From the NCBI GenBank assembly GCA_933228895.1, contig OW121858.1:29225859-29289858 (forward strand): a stretch of DNA of 64,000 bases. The letters are read 5' to 3'. This stretch comes from Platycnemis pennipes (taxonomy: Eukaryota > Arthropoda > Insecta > Odonata > Platycnemididae). The first letter of the stretch is position 1, and each line of letters begins with the position of its first letter. The translations under genes were made by a program, and so were the position numbers. Below, piece by piece: positions 22,572 to 34,009 of the stretch. A model generated the notes under the pieces. That model had not been told where the DNA came from, did not search any database, and worked only from the letters and a program-made list of their open reading frames with translations.

Positions 22572-25500
22572 ATGTCAGACTTTGGAGTTTCAAGAATCGA
22601 GCCTCTAACAAACAAGAATTATGGACTTTGGAGCATGAGATTGGTTGCAGTTCTTAAGGCGAAAGGATTGTATCAAGATATCATTTTCGGTGATGAACCA
22701 GAGAAGAATGGTGCTGACGCAGCGGCTGTGGCGAAGTGGGAAGCCTGGTCAAAGAAGAACGACGAGGTCAACATGCTGATCATTATGACACTTTCGGCGG
22801 AGCAGGCGTTAGCATGTCAAGGTATTTCCAATGCAAAAGAGTTGTGGCTTTTGTTAAAGAAACGTCATGACGGTGTTGAGAAACATAGAAAGACTCAGTT
22901 AATGATTGAATTGGCTAAATTAGAAAAATTAGAGAAAGAAAGCATTGACGGTTATTTAACTAGAGCTCAAACATTAGAGACTCAACTTAAGGAAATGGGT
23001 AATAATATTGAAGATTATGAATTAATTATGTACGTAATCGAGGGTCTACCAAAGAGTTTCAGTGAAGTTGCAACAGCGATTTCTTCCAATCCAACGGTGG
23101 ATTTCGAATTCATGAGAGGAGCACTTTTGCGATATGAGGAGAAAAACAAGAAATCAACCAATGAAGGAGAGGTCAAGGCTTTTAAGGCGAAGGTGCAGAC
23201 TAAGAAAAAATGTTTCTGTTGTGGCAAAATTGGACATTTTGCTCGTGATTGCTGGCACAAGGACAAGGAGAATTCAATTGAGACTAAAGAAAATTCAAAG
23301 GATTTTTACAAGAATAAGAGCAAATTCAAGGGAATTTTCAAAGGAGGCAAGAATCAACATGCATTTGAAGTGAGGGAGCATCACAAGATAAATGCAGAAA
23401 ATGGAGTCACTTGGATGCTTGATTCGGCGTGCACATCTCACATGACTCATCAAGAGGAGTTATTGATTAATAAGAGGAAAGACAATGTGGAGATCGTGAC
23501 GGCTGAAGCAGGCAGAAAGATTCACGCTGAATTTCGAGGAGAAATTGAAGGAACCAGCTATCTTGACGATGGTGAGGTAGCATTAACTATAAAAGACGTA
23601 CTTTATGTTCCAGATTTAAACAGCAACTTGATGTCAGTTCCAAGTCTGGTCAAGATGGGCAAGAAAATAGTTATTGATGAAGATGGATTTGGAATTTATG
23701 ACAAGAAAACAGGAGAATTAGTTGCACAGGGGATCTTTGAAGCAGATGCTTTTATGTTTCGAATGAGCACGGACAGCGATGAACGAGAGCTGAAGAAAGA
23801 AGTTTGCTTTAGCACAAGCGAAATAAATAGTAATTTATGGCACCAGAGGCTTGGTCACATTAACAATAATTATCTTTCTAGATTGGCGAAAGAGAATCTT
23901 GTCAGAGGACTCGAAAATGTGTCGATCAAGGACGACAACTGCGAGGATTGCATTCAAGGGAAACTGACGAGAGCACCATCCAAAGAAGTCGAAATCGAAG
24001 GTGCACAGCAGATCTTGGAAAGACTGCACGCGGATTTGTGTGGTCCAATGCAACAAGAATCAATTGGGGGGAGTAGGTACATGCTGACTATTGTGGACGA
24101 GTACAGCAGAAGATATTTCGTCGATTTTTTGAAGAGTAAAAGTGAGACTGCCGATAAACTGATCGAGTTTATTGAGAGAAAAGAGAACGAGACAGGACAA
24201 AAGGTCAAGAATTTTCGCTCAGACAATGGTACGGAATTTACCAACGACACATTGCAAGAATATTTCAAGAAGAAAGGCATCAAGCACGAGAGAACGACGA
24301 TCTATTCTCCACAGAGCAACGGAATTGCTGAGAGAGCCAATCGAACGTTGGTGGAAATGGCTCGAACGTTACTCATTGCAGCTGGATTAACACTGATGTT
24401 TTGGGCAGAAGCCGTGTGGACTGCGAGCTACTTGCATGATCTTTCACCTACGAAGAAGAGGGATCAAGTTCCACTTGAGATTTGGAAAAACAAGAAACCA
24501 TCGGTCAGACATCTCAGAGTTTTTGGCTGCAAGGTCTTCTACAGAAATGAAGATGTTCAAAAAAAGAAGCTTGACGTGAGATCAAAGGAAGCTGTGTTCG
24601 TGGGATACTCGAAGAACAGGAGAGCCTACCGAGTATTTGACTTGAGTGACAGGAAGATTCACGAGAGTCGAGACGTAAAGTTCATTGAAGAAAAAATGGG
24701 TTTTCAGAAGAAGGAAGAAGACGTTGGTTATGACGAGACTAACTACGTTTTTATCCCAATTGAGAGGCAAGAGAATCGAGACGAACGACACGAGGAAGAA
24801 AACAATTCAGGAATTATCCATGACGTTGTTGAAGATTTTCAAGGACAATTCGACAGTGATGATGATTCATCTCATAAAAATCCGTTGGTAATTGTTCAAG
24901 CTGGAGAGAGAAGAAGAGGGAGAAAAAAAGGTGACACGAACGATGTCCTGAAACAGAGACACCAAGAAGAATTAAAAGGAATAGAAGATGAATTAAGACA
25001 ACAAGGAGTAAGAAGGTCAACGAGAGAGAAGAAGGAGCCCGATTGCATTGCCAATATGGTGCAAGAAATCAATCCAAGGAACTACAAAGAAGCAATCGAG
25101 TCCAAGGACAAGATCAAATGGATTGAAGCAATGAACAAGGAATTGAAAAATATGAAAAATTATCAGACTTGGGAAATTGTTAACAAGCCAAAAGAGGTAA
25201 AATTAATTCAAAGCAAATGGGTTTTCAAGAAAAAGGGAACCAAAGATGCAGAAGTATACAAGGCAAGACTGGTAGCTGATGGTTCACGACAGCGAATGGG
25301 AGTGGATTACAAAAGCTCTTACAGTCCAGTGATGAAGCAAGAGTCATTGAAGACACTGTTGGCAATTGCAGCGAAGAAAAATTACAAAGTGGAGTTCATT
25401 GACGTCGAAGCAGCGTACTTGAACGCAGAATTGGACAGGCATGTGTACATGAATCCACCAAAAGGAGTAAACATTGAAGAAGGGAAGATATTTAGACTAA

Positions 25501-26597
25501 AGAAGAGTTTATATGGACTTCCAGAAGCAGGAAGATGTTGGTTTAAGAAATTATCTGGAATTTTGAAGGAATTGGGATTGAAACCATGTAAAGCAGATCC
25601 ATGTGTATTTGTCGAAGAGTCAAAGAAGGGATTTTTGGCAATTGGATGCTACGTGGATGACTGTATAATTGTTGGTGACAGTCAAAAGAAGATTGATCAA
25701 CTGGTGGAAAAACTGAAAAAGCAATTGAAGATTAAGGTGTCAAAGGAGGATGAAGTGAAGTTCCTAGGAATAAAAATCAAAGAAGAAAAAGAAGGATTTA
25801 TCATGGAACAATCAAGCTACATCGAAGAAGTTATTGAGAGATTCGGAATGGAGAATTGCAATGGAGTGAAGACACCAGCAGCAAGTGGAGTCAAACTTGA
25901 CGATTACGAAGATTCGGAGAAAGCAAACAAGGATTTGTACCAAGAAATACTTGGATGTATTGGATATTTGGTGAGAGGGACGAGGCCGGACTTGGCATAC
26001 ACCTACAGCAAACTATCGCAGTACTCAAAAGATCCAAGGATGATTCATTACGAGGCGTTGAAGAGAGTTTTGAGATATTTGAAGGGGACCAAAGGGTATC
26101 GTTTGAAGATTGGCAGAGAAGTTGGAAGACTGGAGATTAGTTCAGATGCCAGTTGGTGTACCACTTTGGATTCGAAATCATTTGGCGGATATTCAGTGAA
26201 GATTGGAGACGCATTGATCAGTTGGAGAAGCGGAAAGCAGAAGATGGTAGCTTTATCAACTATGGAATCGGAGTTGGTGGCATTATGTGATGGAGTTTGT
26301 GAGGGCATCTGGTTGACAGAGTTGTTAGAAGAGCTGGGACAATTTGAAGTTGTTGAACGACCAATAAAAGTTCGAACTGACAGTCAATCAGCATTGAATT
26401 GGAATAACAATGAGAAGATCAACAAAGAAAACAAGCACATCAGAAGAATGTATCATTTTGTCAAGGATGAAATCAAAAATGGTGAGGTGGTTCTTCATCA
26501 CGTGGGTTCAGCAGACTTGGAAACTGATGTTTTGACCAAGGACGTCAGCGAAGAATTAATGAAGAAGCACATTCCAAACTTGAGTTTAATTATTTAA
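22572..26597 (+). CDS. copia gag-pol polyprotein
   Basis: A single uninterrupted 1341-residue frame from ATG at 22572, encoding everything needed for the retrotransposon cycle in the order gag, protease, integrase, reverse transcriptase, RNase H, which is diagnostic for Ty1/copia. Residues 1-200 are a UBN2-type gag. A CCHC zinc knuckle (CFCCGKIGHFARDC) begins at 214. The protease has DSAC at 284-287, a copia-type version of the D-S/T-G site. A pre-integrase segment (LWHQRLGHIN) begins at 422. Integrase shows D488, D551 and E587, giving the DD35E spacing. Reverse transcriptase carries YVDD at 1027-1030 and the RNase H domain DASW at 1192. No stop or frameshift. Gag and Pol share one frame, so the Gag excess needed for particles would have to arise by another route; none is visible. 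Confidence 0.97.
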   Translation: MSDFGVSRIEPLTNKNYGLWSMRLVAVLKAKGLYQDIIFGDEPEKNGADAAAVAKWEAWSKKNDEVNMLIIMTLSAEQALACQGISNAKELWLLLKKRHDGVEKHRKTQLMIELAKLEKLEKESIDGYLTRAQTLETQLKEMGNNIEDYELIMYVIEGLPKSFSEVATAISSNPTVDFEFMRGALLRYEEKNKKSTNEGEVKAFKAKVQTKKKCFCCGKIGHFARDCWHKDKENSIETKENSKDFYKNKSKFKGIFKGGKNQHAFEVREHHKINAENGVTWMLDSACTSHMTHQEELLINKRKDNVEIVTAEAGRKIHAEFRGEIEGTSYLDDGEVALTIKDVLYVPDLNSNLMSVPSLVKMGKKIVIDEDGFGIYDKKTGELVAQGIFEADAFMFRMSTDSDERELKKEVCFSTSEINSNLWHQRLGHINNNYLSRLAKENLVRGLENVSIKDDNCEDCIQGKLTRAPSKEVEIEGAQQILERLHADLCGPMQQESIGGSRYMLTIVDEYSRRYFVDFLKSKSETADKLIEFIERKENETGQKVKNFRSDNGTEFTNDTLQEYFKKKGIKHERTTIYSPQSNGIAERANRTLVEMARTLLIAAGLTLMFWAEAVWTASYLHDLSPTKKRDQVPLEIWKNKKPSVRHLRVFGCKVFYRNEDVQKKKLDVRSKEAVFVGYSKNRRAYRVFDLSDRKIHESRDVKFIEEKMGFQKKEEDVGYDETNYVFIPIERQENRDERHEEENNSGIIHDVVEDFQGQFDSDDDSSHKNPLVIVQAGERRRGRKKGDTNDVLKQRHQEELKGIEDELRQQGVRRSTREKKEPDCIANMVQEINPRNYKEAIESKDKIKWIEAMNKELKNMKNYQTWEIVNKPKEVKLIQSKWVFKKKGTKDAEVYKARLVADGSRQRMGVDYKSSYSPVMKQESLKTLLAIAAKKNYKVEFIDVEAAYLNAELDRHVYMNPPKGVNIEEGKIFRLKKSLYGLPEAGRCWFKKLSGILKELGLKPCKADPCVFVEESKKGFLAIGCYVDDCIIVGDSQKKIDQLVEKLKKQLKIKVSKEDEVKFLGIKIKEEKEGFIMEQSSYIEEVIERFGMENCNGVKTPAASGVKLDDYEDSEKANKDLYQEILGCIGYLVRGTRPDLAYTYSKLSQYSKDPRMIHYEALKRVLRYLKGTKGYRLKIGREVGRLEISSDASWCTTLDSKSFGGYSVKIGDALISWRSGKQKMVALSTMESELVALCDGVCEGIWLTELLEELGQFEVVERPIKVRTDSQSALNWNNNEKINKENKHIRRMYHFVKDEIKNGEVVLHHVGSADLETDVLTKDVSEELMKKHIPNLSLII

Positions 26598-26607
26598 AAT
26601 TTGTCAC

Positions 26608-26622
26608 GCGAAAGGAGGAATT
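26608..26622 (+). promoter_or_regulatory. polypurine tract
   Basis: CGAAAGGAGGAATT lies directly before the 3' LTR, in the position where plus-strand DNA synthesis is primed. Confidence 0.7.
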
Positions 26623-26799
26623 TGAAGCAAAGTAAATTTGTTAAATAATAATCGCGGATCAAATTAAAATAAATGTTTTGTTTTTCCATGGTTGTCATGG
26701 GGGAAATAGTTTGTTGATAACGAGGATTCGGGGCATAACGATATTGAACACGAAAGAGAATGGTTGTATCATTGATTTGAATAAAAACTTAATCCAACA
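26623..26799 (+). repeat. copia 3' LTR (177 bp)
   Basis: Same length and apparently same sequence as the 5' LTR; followed by TCCGC, the second half of the target duplication. Confidence 0.96.
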
Positions 26800-26804
26800 T
26801 CCGC

Positions 26805-27237
26805 GCTCTACGTTATATTCAAACAGTTTCAAAGTGGTGCAACAATGCTGGGTGTGAACTATAATAGGAGAGAGGTATACAGCCATTATTAATTAATTAA
26901 TATCCTATCTATCTAATAATAACTATGCGAGTGATCTTTCTTAATTTTATTACTATATTTGTACGCAGTATTTATCGGTGTAAATGTCAATTTCTTAGTG
27001 AAGTTAATTTTATAGTGCCTTAGTAGTGACGCAATGATTAAAAAAAAATATTTTATAATCCGATAGAGATTTTTACGTATCGATCTGGATAAATACCGAT
27101 TGTTACTCTCCTATAAATAAATAAAAAATAATAATAATACTGGAAATAGGAGGAATAGACGCCAAAAAAGAATAGCATTTTCTCAGTTTTAATTCACAAA
27201 CAGTTTTAACAGCATCAGGTTCGGTTATGCACGAATT
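26805..27237. other. copia-flanking repeat, then anonymous DNA
   Basis: The first 100 bp continue the dispersed repeat into which copia inserted (GTGGTGCAACAATGCTGGGT, AGCCATTATTAATTAATTAA). After about 26930 the sequence is AT-rich and unrecognised. Confidence 0.5.
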
Positions 27238-27780
27238 TGGGCCTTTACTCGGGATCGCTATTCTGTGCACGAATTCGTTATATCGAAACGAAAGATGAAT
27301 TTTTAGTGAAAAGATTAATCTTCTAATTCCAGAGCCATTCACTTCAAATCATCAAAAAATTAAAATATAAGCAAAAGGTGACGCCCACCGAAGAAGCTGC
27401 TTTGAGGCTTACTACGTCATACACCTTCTCCCCTCCTTTTACTGTTTTTTAGGGGAAGGGAGTGGAGGGGGGTTCTCGGAAGGTCTGATCGCACAGATCC
27501 TGTATAACAACCGCTCCTATTGGCAGAGTCAGCTGTATTGTCCCCCATTGCGATAAGGCGAAGTAGCTTTTGTGGGCTCAGTTGTGATTGGACAAAGTCG
27601 ATACACGTCAGAGGTTGAACCACGCCCACTTTTCCGAAAGGGTTAAAAAAAACATCAGTTTTTCGCCACTTAATAAATCGAGAAATAATTGACGGATCGA
27701 AAAACGGAAAAACACAGGTCTTTTTATTTTACGAACTGTATCAGATTCGGCAATTGAAATAACAATGTAAGCGACCCCAC
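27238..27780 (-). mobile_element. MITE family D, copy D2
   Basis: Reverse copy of family D: CCTTTACTCGGGATCG at the left, TGTAAGCGACCCCA at the right, and the interior GGTTGAACCACGCCCACTTT near 27612. Termini are more worn than in D3 and D4. Confidence 0.78.
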
Positions 27781-27837
27781 TGTAGTATATTTTCATGCTT
27801 GTTTAAATCTACTCAATATGACTCTGTTTTAGTTAAT

Positions 27838-28370
27838 CTTCAATAGTCGACAGTATCTGCAATTAAATTGGTAAGGTATAACGATGTATATATAAAAGAT
27901 AATTTCAGGTATATCGAGGGTTTACTGATCTGTTCGACCATTCCGTTATTTTCGATTATTCCATACGTATCGTTAAGATCGATAATAAAAAGTATGCACA
28001 TTCTGTGATATCTAATCTTCAATTATCTACCTCAACAGCGAGTGAATTTTGGGATAGACGATGTATATATGAAAGAGATTTTCACGTATATCGATGATAT
28101 ATTGATATATTTGACCACTCCGTTGTTTACGATAATTACATACGTATGGTAAAGATCGATAATTTAAATTATGCTCTTCGACGGTGTCTAATCTTCAGTT
28201 GTCGACCTTAGTGGCGCGTGAATCATTTAGGAGTAATCGATGTGTATATAAAAGATATAATTTGCGTATATCGAGAATTAATTGGTCTATTCGACCTCTT
28301 GAATCTTTTCGATAAATCTATGCGTATCGTCAAGATCGATATAAGTTATTCACACACTGCAATTCTCTGT
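27838..28370 (+). repeat. tandem repeat, ~177-bp unit, three copies
   Basis: Units start with CTTCA(A/G)TTGTCGACCT-like sequence at 27838, 28017 and 28193 (periods 179 and 176 bp). Each carries CGATGTATATATAAAAGA, a TATATCGA block and GTATCGTTAAGATCGATAA. The copies differ by many substitutions. Length and organisation resemble a monomeric satellite that has decayed. Confidence 0.75.
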
Positions 28371-29220
28371 ACTCGATTTTTCTGTAGCTTCAATGTTATT
28401 TTGGGGGCATGGTCTTTGTGATTATGAAATATCGAGATTAATTGCATATATCGTTATTCGCGCGGCAACAGTACGAGTCGTTCATTCTTCCGACAGTCCA
28501 TTGTTTTCGGCACTTGAAAGTTTTTCGAGTGTTTCCGAAATAACGAGTTTATTCATGCCGAATTATTACCCTTCACATTAGCAGTAGTGTTTTTCTCGTT
28601 TTTACGAAACCCCCGATTTTACGGTCCCCTAAACCTCGATTGTACGGAATGGCTTTTGTGTAAACGCTACCGTTGAGTCTCGATTGCCGTAAAAAAAAGT
28701 GTTTGAAAATCAATCGTCGTGGTGTTCGGCCTTTGTTTTTTTTGCGGGGTACCGCCGGGTTTTGTTTCGCTTTTTTCGTCTTTCTTTTTTTTTTGCATCG
28801 TGGCCGTATAGAGAGAGGGCGCTGTATGAGGGAAACGATACTCGGAACTTAGTCGTGCTCGACCTTTTGATACTGCTCTGGCACTGGAATGAAACCGAGT
28901 CGAACGCTCTTTCAAAATCGTTTCTCTTTTGTTTACTTGTTTTGTTCACGCTCCACTCGAGACAGCAGTGGTGCATTGTGATCAGGCGAGCGTGGAAAGA
29001 GAGAGAAGTGAACAACGCACCGGCCACGTGGCTGCACAAACACGTGGTTGTTGTGTCCGCCATTTTGGTTCTAGTGTGGTCGCCATTTTGTTTCATCTCC
29101 GCGTGTTAAATAGTTTCGAACGGTCGCTGCCGCGTCTTATGTCATCGCAGTTCAAACCAAGGGCGTGTGGCAGACGGTGCTTTGATTGGCTATCCTTTGA
29201 AAATTTGATGTTTATTGTTT
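28371..29220. other. GC-richer island, no assigned function
   Basis: CpG-containing sequence with frames up to 136 codons on both strands, none with a domain. Contains GTGGTCGCCATTTTG and related CGCCATTTTG words (29054-29095). Could be a promoter region or an old repeat. Confidence 0.3.
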
Positions 29221-30077
29221 GATTAGTTCTCATAGAAGTAAAACACTGATATGGTATTGATGCACTTATAGCACTATTGATTAAGTAAATCCGCTACCTA
29301 TTAATTTTAATGATTGATTCATGGATCTTCTTCAAAGTTAATAGTAACATAGTTAGAGTGTGCTTGTCCTTGTACAAGATATTGTTTAGTAAGACATTAG
29401 GGCATTCGTTATGCACAAAAAAAGAATGTTGAAATATATTGAAAAGTTTTGAAAAGTCTTACTTAATTTTATCTAATACTCGTAGTGTAGTATTCATTTA
29501 TATTACTTGAGCTCGACATGTTACGACATGTCTATGGTGATTAGCTCCAATGTTTTGTAATAACTCATATGTTAAAAGATGTATTAATTGATTTTAAGGG
29601 CACTTTTTTGTTTTATATGTGTTTATATATGTAAGTAACTAACAAACACCACCTTATTAATGGAACTAGGCCCCCATCATGGGAACTTATGTGTTATATT
29701 GTGTATAATTTTTGTGGCATTCGTGTATAAACACTAGATTATAAGACTAAAATCCTTGTTATTATAATGACTTAACATTTTTATTCAAGATGCCGGTATA
29801 TTTGAAATCCTTTTATCCATCCCAATTTACACCGAAGTTTTGGTCCAAGTTCTGGCCTTATTGTGGGCCAACTATGGCTGTTATGGCTGTATCAAACACG
29901 AATTTCGTTCGCATAACGATTCCCCCGCGAAAAAGAGGAAATAACATTTTTTTAATTCTGTTGTTTTTCAAACTAATGATTCACTGTGCTTCCCTAAATG
30001 ATAAATTCACCAGTAGCTGAAATCTTAGTATTTAAGGTTATGCATCAAATATGGATTTCTGTTGCTTGTGTAGGGAT
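29221..30077. other. mostly anonymous DNA
   Basis: AT-rich. Around 29800-29910 the words TTCTGGCCTTATTGTGGGCC and AACTATGGCTGTTATGGC resemble, in reverse complement, 55740-55800; this may be an old retroelement tail. Nothing else recognised. Confidence 0.4.
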
Positions 30078-30081
30078 TTAA

Positions 30082-31072
30082 GTAGGCTCCACCGAATTAA
30101 GTGAAGTAGATGTCATTTTTTCTGTGAAAATTTCAGGACACATAATTTATTCTGGCCCTTCTATCGATTGGTATTAAAATAATGAGGCCTTCCCATCAAT
30201 TAAATATTTGAAGAAAAAAGACGTTGAAAATCAGCCATTTTATATTACGTGATTTTACGGCAGTGCATTTGGCTCTTGCAGTAAAATTTGCAGATTAATA
30301 ATGTAAAGAGAAATGTCGTCTTGACGAAAAACTAACATAAGAAGCACAATTTTATGTAGAATTTAGCATTTTGAAAAAGTGCTCGCCTTACCACACTTGT
30401 TTAATTGATATTTAATAAATGTTTGCTCAAAAAAAAGCAGAAAAGCATTAGTTACATGGAAGTGGCGCTACAGTATGTTGTTATCATAGGCAACGGTACT
30501 TGTGACGGAACGTGCTTACAAAGCTAAATTATCTCACTTAATTTAAGGAATATACCTTACCAAGGTCCCTCTTTTATTTTTTATGTAATTTAAATATTCT
30601 CATTGGTTATTGACATGGTGTAATTAATACCAATGCTTTCAAATTGTAGCAGCGTCATTGTTGCCAAACAGTTTTCTAAAATACGAATATTAATGAAATT
30701 CAAAACAAAGAGTTGTATTTGCAAAAGAATAGTTTAAAACTAAGTGAGAAAATATTTAACCTATTTTAGAATACGTATTAGCGGGATTGAACATGTATTC
30801 TCACTTTGTAAATTAAACGTGGCAACAACACGTCAGCCATGTTCCGAACTCAAAATGAGTCAAAAAAGAGCTTGTATTAAAATAGAATGCAACTACGACG
30901 TGCTATATACAACAGCATCATACTCATACAATTATTGTGTACCATGCGTTATCACAGACTATAGATGAATTTCCATATATTGGTGTTTTTCTGGATCGGT
31001 ATTTATTCATTAAATAAGAAATAGCTCTTTTTTTTACGGGAATTTGAGTCGCGGAGTCACGGTGGAACCTCC
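30082..31072 (+). mobile_element. MITE family A, copy A4 (full length)
   Basis: The best complete copy, 991 bp, with TTAA on both sides (30078-30081, 31073-31076). Left end GTAGGCTCCACCGAATTAAG; right end CGGAGTCACGGTGGAACCTCC, giving a terminal inverted repeat of about 13 bp (GGAGGTTCCACCG in the cleaner copies). No transposase. Confidence 0.88.
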
Positions 31073-31204
31073 TTAAGATAATATGTCATCAATCTTCAAT
31101 TTCAATGAGACCTCTTTTCTTTCGCCAAGTCGTCAAAATTAAATAATTTAAAAGGTGTTGAGAGGTGCACCATGTTTGTTTGTAAAGCAGAACATTGATG
31201 CCGC

Positions 31205-31300
31205 AAAAAAATATGCCATCTACATCTCCGCAACACCCTATCGAGCACCGTGAGGGTGTGTGGCAGGGGGTGAAGATCACCGAAACATGAATTATTGACA
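31205..31300 (+). repeat. repeat core H, third copy
   Basis: CCATCTACATCTCCGCAACA ... GAGGGTGTGTGGCAGGGGG then TGAAGATCACCGAAACATGA. The block after the core (CATGAATTATTGACATGCAA) also matches 11290 and 55890, so the family is longer than the core. Confidence 0.65.
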
Positions 31301-31639
31301 TGCAACCGGGAGACACAGTGATATTACTGCATGTAAACATGTCAGGAATGAGGGTCAAAAATGGTAGTGTCATTGAAATGTTAAAAGAAAATACGGGCGT
31401 ATTTTTTCTTTTTTATCGGTCGAGGTAATTAACTTTTCCTGAATTTGTTTTCCTTTAATTAAAACTTGTAATTCACTTGGCTTATAATAATTCTCCTTGG
31501 CATCATCCATCACTTTAATAAGTTGGTTTTCCCCTCAAGGCGTAAACAATAACTTGTATTTCGTGTTTACGTCAATAATAACGTAACTATTATTGTTTAC
31601 GTCTGAGGTGGAAACCAACTTACTTAATTTGCAAGCGAT

Positions 31640-33430
31640 AAGAGCTCAATTCAATAAGAACTTTATTCTTCGTCACTTGTTCTATATAAAATTTCTTAAG
31701 CGAGGCGTCTTTCCGTTCACTTTTCCCTCTATAGGACGGTCGCCTTCATCGGAACATCGTGTCTTAAGATGTGGCCGATTAAGTCGTCCTCTCTTCTTCT
31801 TATTAGGGTTTCCAGAAGACTTCTTTCTTTCCTACCACTCTTCTTAAGACTTCCTCCTTCCTTACCCGGTCGATCCATTTCTATCTTCACCATTCTTTTG
31901 ATTATGTACCACGTTTCAGATGCTTCAAACTTTAGACTTCTCCGCTGCTATTATCGTCTTACATGATTCACTTCCATTAAAGGAAAAATCACTCAAGGTG
32001 TACGTTCTTATGAATTGTTTCCTTATAATGGGGTCGTTTGCCATATTTTTTTATTACCGAATATGATAGAGTTTGTAAAATAAAAAGACCCGTATTTTTC
32101 CGTTTTTTGATCCGTCAATTATTTCTCGAGTTATTAAGCGGCGAAAAACTGATGTTATTAACCCTTTCTGAAAAGTGGGCGTGGTGCAACCTCTGACGTA
32201 TAACGACTTTGTCCAATCACAACTGAGCCCGCGGAGTTACTTGGCCTTCTCACAATGGGGGGGACAATACAGCTGACTCTGCCAATGAAATCTGTTGCGA
32301 CAGCATCTGTGTGAGCAGACCTTCCGAGAACCCCCCTCCACTCCTTTCCCTTCCCCTAAAAAGCAGTCAAGGACGTGAGGAAAATGATGTCAATGTTATC
32401 ACAGCAGCATTTTCGTTGGGTGTCACCTTTTGATTATTTTAATTTTTGATTTATGTGCGAATGGTTGTGGTTAGAAGATTAATTTTTCCTCTAAATTTCT
32501 TTTTTCGTTTCCATTAAACGATTTCGTGTACAAAATTGCGATTTCTGTTCCGAGTAAACGCCCCCATTTCACGCTTGTATTCCCAGATGTGAGTAGATTC
32601 TTCTTCTGGTATAAGATGCCCTCTTTGCCTTTGCCATTCTACTAAGAAGTATTTCTTTCCTGCTTCGTCCGTCGTTGGTTACTCGGCTTCCCAGGTAATA
32701 GAACTCTTTCACCTCTTCAAGTTTTTGTTTTCCTAGTTTGACATTGGTTTTTGGCCTCCTCTCTCTTGCTGCACACCAATATCTTAGTCTTCTTCTTATT
32801 GATCTTCAGCTGATATCTAGCCATTGTCCTTTCCATGGCTACCAGAATCTTATTCAGATATCAGTCTCTGTCACTGCAATGAGGGCTATGTCATCAGCGA
32901 ATCGCAGCATTCTTATTTTTTCTACATGGATTTATTCACTCCAGAAGACTTCTCTTTGATTTCATTGATGGCTTTCTCGAAGTAAACATTGAAAATTAAT
33001 GGGACCCAGTGCACAGTCTTATCGTACCCCTTTCCTTATTCTTGCTTCTTCACAGCTGGATCCAAATTTAATCAGAACTACTTGGTTTTTATTCAAACTG
33101 TGGATTATTCTTCGTTCAATTTTAGGACACTCCTATTCCTTTCAGCATTCCAAGCATTAAATTCCAATCTACGTTGTCAAAATCCTTCTCTAAATCCAAA
33201 AATGCAACGAAGGTCTGTTTGTTCTTCTTCATTCTCTTCTCTATGAGCAGCGTAAGGGCTAATACATTGCTTCCCTTGTACCCTTACCATTCTTGAATCC
33301 GAATTGATCTTCATCCAGGAACTACTCTTGCTTTTCGTTCTATTCTTCTGTAGATTATCCTTTTCAATATCTTCGATGCATGTGTCGTCAGGCTTAGAGT
33401 CCTAAAATGTTGGCATTATTCACGGGAACG
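31640..33430 (-). pseudogene. RTE-like LINE copy split by MITE D3
   Basis: A diverged minus-strand copy of the LINE at 45.3-46.6 kb, running 31640-32027 and resuming 32568-33430 after a 540-bp D element. DNA landmarks shared with the better copy include GGCGTCTTTCCGTTCACTTT, TTGATCTTCAGCTGATATCT, ATGTCATCAGCGAATCGCAG (the FADD region), and TCTATGAGCAGCGTAAGGGC. Stops and indels throughout. The split falls between the sequences that are adjacent at about 45795-45805 in the better copy. Confidence 0.8.
32028..32567 (+). mobile_element. MITE family D, copy D3
   Basis: 540 bp from ATGGGGTCGTTTGCC to GAGTAAACGCCCCCAT, clean at both ends. It interrupts an RTE-like LINE copy, which fixes its boundaries and shows it is younger than that copy. 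Confidence 0.87.
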
Positions 33431-33889
33431 TATTCTCCAGCGGACCCAATCGATATGACGCAAACATCAGGAAAAACAATTGAATGTCGAGTGCGCAAAA
33501 GGAAATCCTTTAACTAACGTAAACAGGAGCTAGAATTTTTAATTTTCAACACTGTAAAGAAACACTTGTTATTCCGTGCCGTTAACGAAGTTACCACATC
33601 AGTTAAGTTTCTAATGATTCACGAGAACTGATTCGTGAATACCGTTTTCAATCCTTCATTACTACATTTTCACGATCTAACGAACGACAACAATAACTAA
33701 CAAGCTTTTTAACGTCAATAGTTACCTTGATAAATCTCACTGAAACGCAATAACTTCAACACACGTGTTCATTCAATGATCCCATCATTGCAGAAAAGGT
33801 CAGAAAATTCTGTATTTAAAACCAAAGACTGTAAGAAATCAGTTTCACATTATTTGAGGCTGAAATTTTAATTCTGTCTTCGGTTAATC
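33431..33889. other. no recognisable feature
   Basis: AT-rich sequence after the 5' end of the LINE copy. Nothing recognised. Confidence 0.5.
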
Positions 33890-34009
33890 TTCTTTGTGTC
33901 CGTACTTATCAATATTCCTTATCCTATCTTTAGTATATCCATTATTTCACCCATATATATCCCAACTTTTTCCCTTGTGATCTGGCTCGATTCCATCTTC
34001 AACGCCATC

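Larger units (their letters stand above)
22322..26799 (+). mobile_element. intact Ty1/copia LTR retrotransposon
   Basis: A complete element of 4478 bp. Its two LTRs (22322-22498 and 26623-26799) are 177 bp each, start TG, end CA, and look identical base for base. The insertion is flanked by TCCGC on both sides (22317-22321 and 26800-26804), a perfect 5-bp target duplication. A primer-binding site, one gag-pol frame and a polypurine tract lie between the LTRs. Identical LTRs, an open frame and exact duplication imply a very recent insertion that may still be competent. The target was itself a dispersed repeat (compare 19260-19420). Confidence 0.97.

Noticed and set aside
28699..29109. 136-codon + strand frame
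   Set aside because: Antisense frame of similar length covers the same bases; low-complexity composition; no domain.
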